DNA of 35,460 nucleotides from Spirochaetota bacterium (GTDB taxonomy: Bacteria > Spirochaetota > UBA4802 > UBA5550): assembly GCA_024276015.1 (NCBI GenBank), contig JAJRXZ010000087.1, positions 1 through 35,460 of the forward strand, read 5' to 3'. The first letter of the stretch is position 1. Each line of letters starts with the position of its first letter. The notes under the pieces were generated by a model. That model made no database searches. It was given only the letters and a program-made list of their open reading frames with translations, and was not told the origin of the DNA. Shown here piece by piece: positions 34,703 to 35,460 of the stretch. The position numbers and the translations under genes are program-made.

Positions 34703-35460
34703 ATGAATTTGATAAAAAAAATCTCAAATAGAGCAGATATGTTTTTTTGGCTAAAAATATTTATATTTTCAGCTATTTTTAATGGAGCTGTTTCATACTG
34801 GAAATTCTCTTTATACCATATAATTTTTTTAATTGTTTTCTTTATTTTCATACTGAAACAGATAAATTTTAATGACAATAATGACGTTAAAATCAGCATA
34901 CCTCATTATCAACTTCCAACAAAGCACCATTATATTTTTTATATAATAATGATATGGTATTTTTTATCTCTATTCTGGAGCTGGGATTTTATTCTGGGTT
35001 TTAAGACTTATGCAATGTATTTTGCAGGGTGTTTTTTATCCCTGATGATCATTTTTTATATTGATTCATCAGAAAAATTAAAAAAAATTCTTAAATTAAT
35101 ATCAATTATAATAGCTGTTGAATTAATAATAGGCCTTCTTGAGACATTAACTGCATATCATATGCCCGGGTCGAGGTATTCAAATCTGGGAATCTATTTA
35201 CAAAATAAAATAATAAGGGCAGAAACAATAAATAACTTTGTGCCAACAGGGTTTGAATGGAATCCCAATAACTTTGCGGCAATTCTTGCAATATTCTTTC
35301 CATTCGTAATTTTATTCCCTGTAAATAAAAAAAAATTAATATTAATAATAAAAATAATATCAATATCAGCAATATTATTTATAATCTATAAAACAGGTTC
35401 CAGGGCATCTCTTTTTGCTGCTGCAATAACAGTAGTTTCATATTTACTGTTATATTCAAA
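34703..35460 (+). CDS. O-antigen ligase/polymerase-like membrane protein, 3'-truncated by the window
   Basis: A frame opens at ATG 34703, 15 bp after the Wzz-like gene, and stays open to the window end: 252 complete codons. At least five to six hydrophobic helices are visible, separated by short loops. The segment VPTGFEWNPNNFAAILAI and, later, KTGSRASLFAAAI are characteristic of the Wzy/WaaL (O-antigen ligase) superfamily, whose members polymerise or ligate lipid-linked glycans on the periplasmic side. Polymerase and ligase cannot be told apart here, and the large periplasmic loop lies beyond the window. No strong ribosome binding site precedes the ATG. Confidence 0.78.
   Translation, partial: MNLIKKISNRADMFFWLKIFIFSAIFNGAVSYWKFSLYHIIFLIVFFIFILKQINFNDNNDVKISIPHYQLPTKHHYIFYIIMIWYFLSLFWSWDFILGFKTYAMYFAGCFLSLMIIFYIDSSEKLKKILKLISIIIAVELIIGLLETLTAYHMPGSRYSNLGIYLQNKIIRAETINNFVPTGFEWNPNNFAAILAIFFPFVILFPVNKKKLILIIKIISISAILFIIYKTGSRASLFAAAITVVSYLLLYS

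Noticed and set aside
1-35460. tRNA, rRNA, CRISPR, insertion sequence or prophage
   Set aside because: No cloverleaf-like, direct-repeat-array, transposase or phage sequence was seen in the gaps or frames.

Overview
This is an AT-rich, densely coded bacterial window that most likely comes from a member of the Spirochaetota. The best clue is a radical SAM/SPASM protein at 17022-18509 that looks like the spirochaete-restricted 'spiro-SPASM' type. A citramalate synthase, the isoleucine route known from Leptospira, fits but does not prove this. Assignment below phylum is not possible by reading alone. I saw no rRNA, tRNA, CRISPR array, insertion sequence or phage gene.

Region 1 (1-8869): the 3' part of a giant gene. 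Its product carries TolB-like beta-propeller repeats, long TPR-like arrays and two CHAT-like (caspase-fold) domains that both appear to lack the catalytic residues. A secreted FecR-domain protein with a charged helical tail follows. A bidirectional terminator at 8889-8927 separates this pair from a 1447-residue minus-strand protein related to 2-hydroxyacyl-CoA dehydratase activators (two ATPase modules plus dehydratase-like parts).

Region 2 (13253-20211): a 247-bp divergent intergenic region with a perfect 18-bp palindrome, then six tightly spaced plus-strand genes: cimA, murI, a secreted PpiC/SurA-like isomerase, the radical SAM/SPASM protein, an SpsF-like cytidylyltransferase and an SpsG/PseG-like protein. 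The first part of the radical SAM protein resembles a degenerate SpsF-type cytidylyltransferase, so it and the next gene share a fold. With spsG this suggests an activated-sugar or surface/flagellar glycosylation role.

Region 3 (20346-28224): a housekeeping block of rhomboid protease, dut, rnj (RNase J), uppP and ftsK, followed by two minus-strand genes, a zinc-ribbon methyltransferase and a free-standing DbpA-type RNA-binding domain protein.

Region 4 (28225-35460): after a GC-richer stretch holding a possible 45-residue Cys-containing ORF comes a surface-polysaccharide locus. Two paralogous Wzx-type flippases in opposite orientation bracket two convergent GT4 glycosyltransferases. Then come a short Wzz-like membrane protein and the start of an O-antigen ligase/polymerase-type protein cut off by the window end. 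Together with uppP (lipid carrier recycling) these would assemble, flip and ligate a lipid-linked glycan. No intergenic gap exceeds 300 bases; the larger gaps are described individually.
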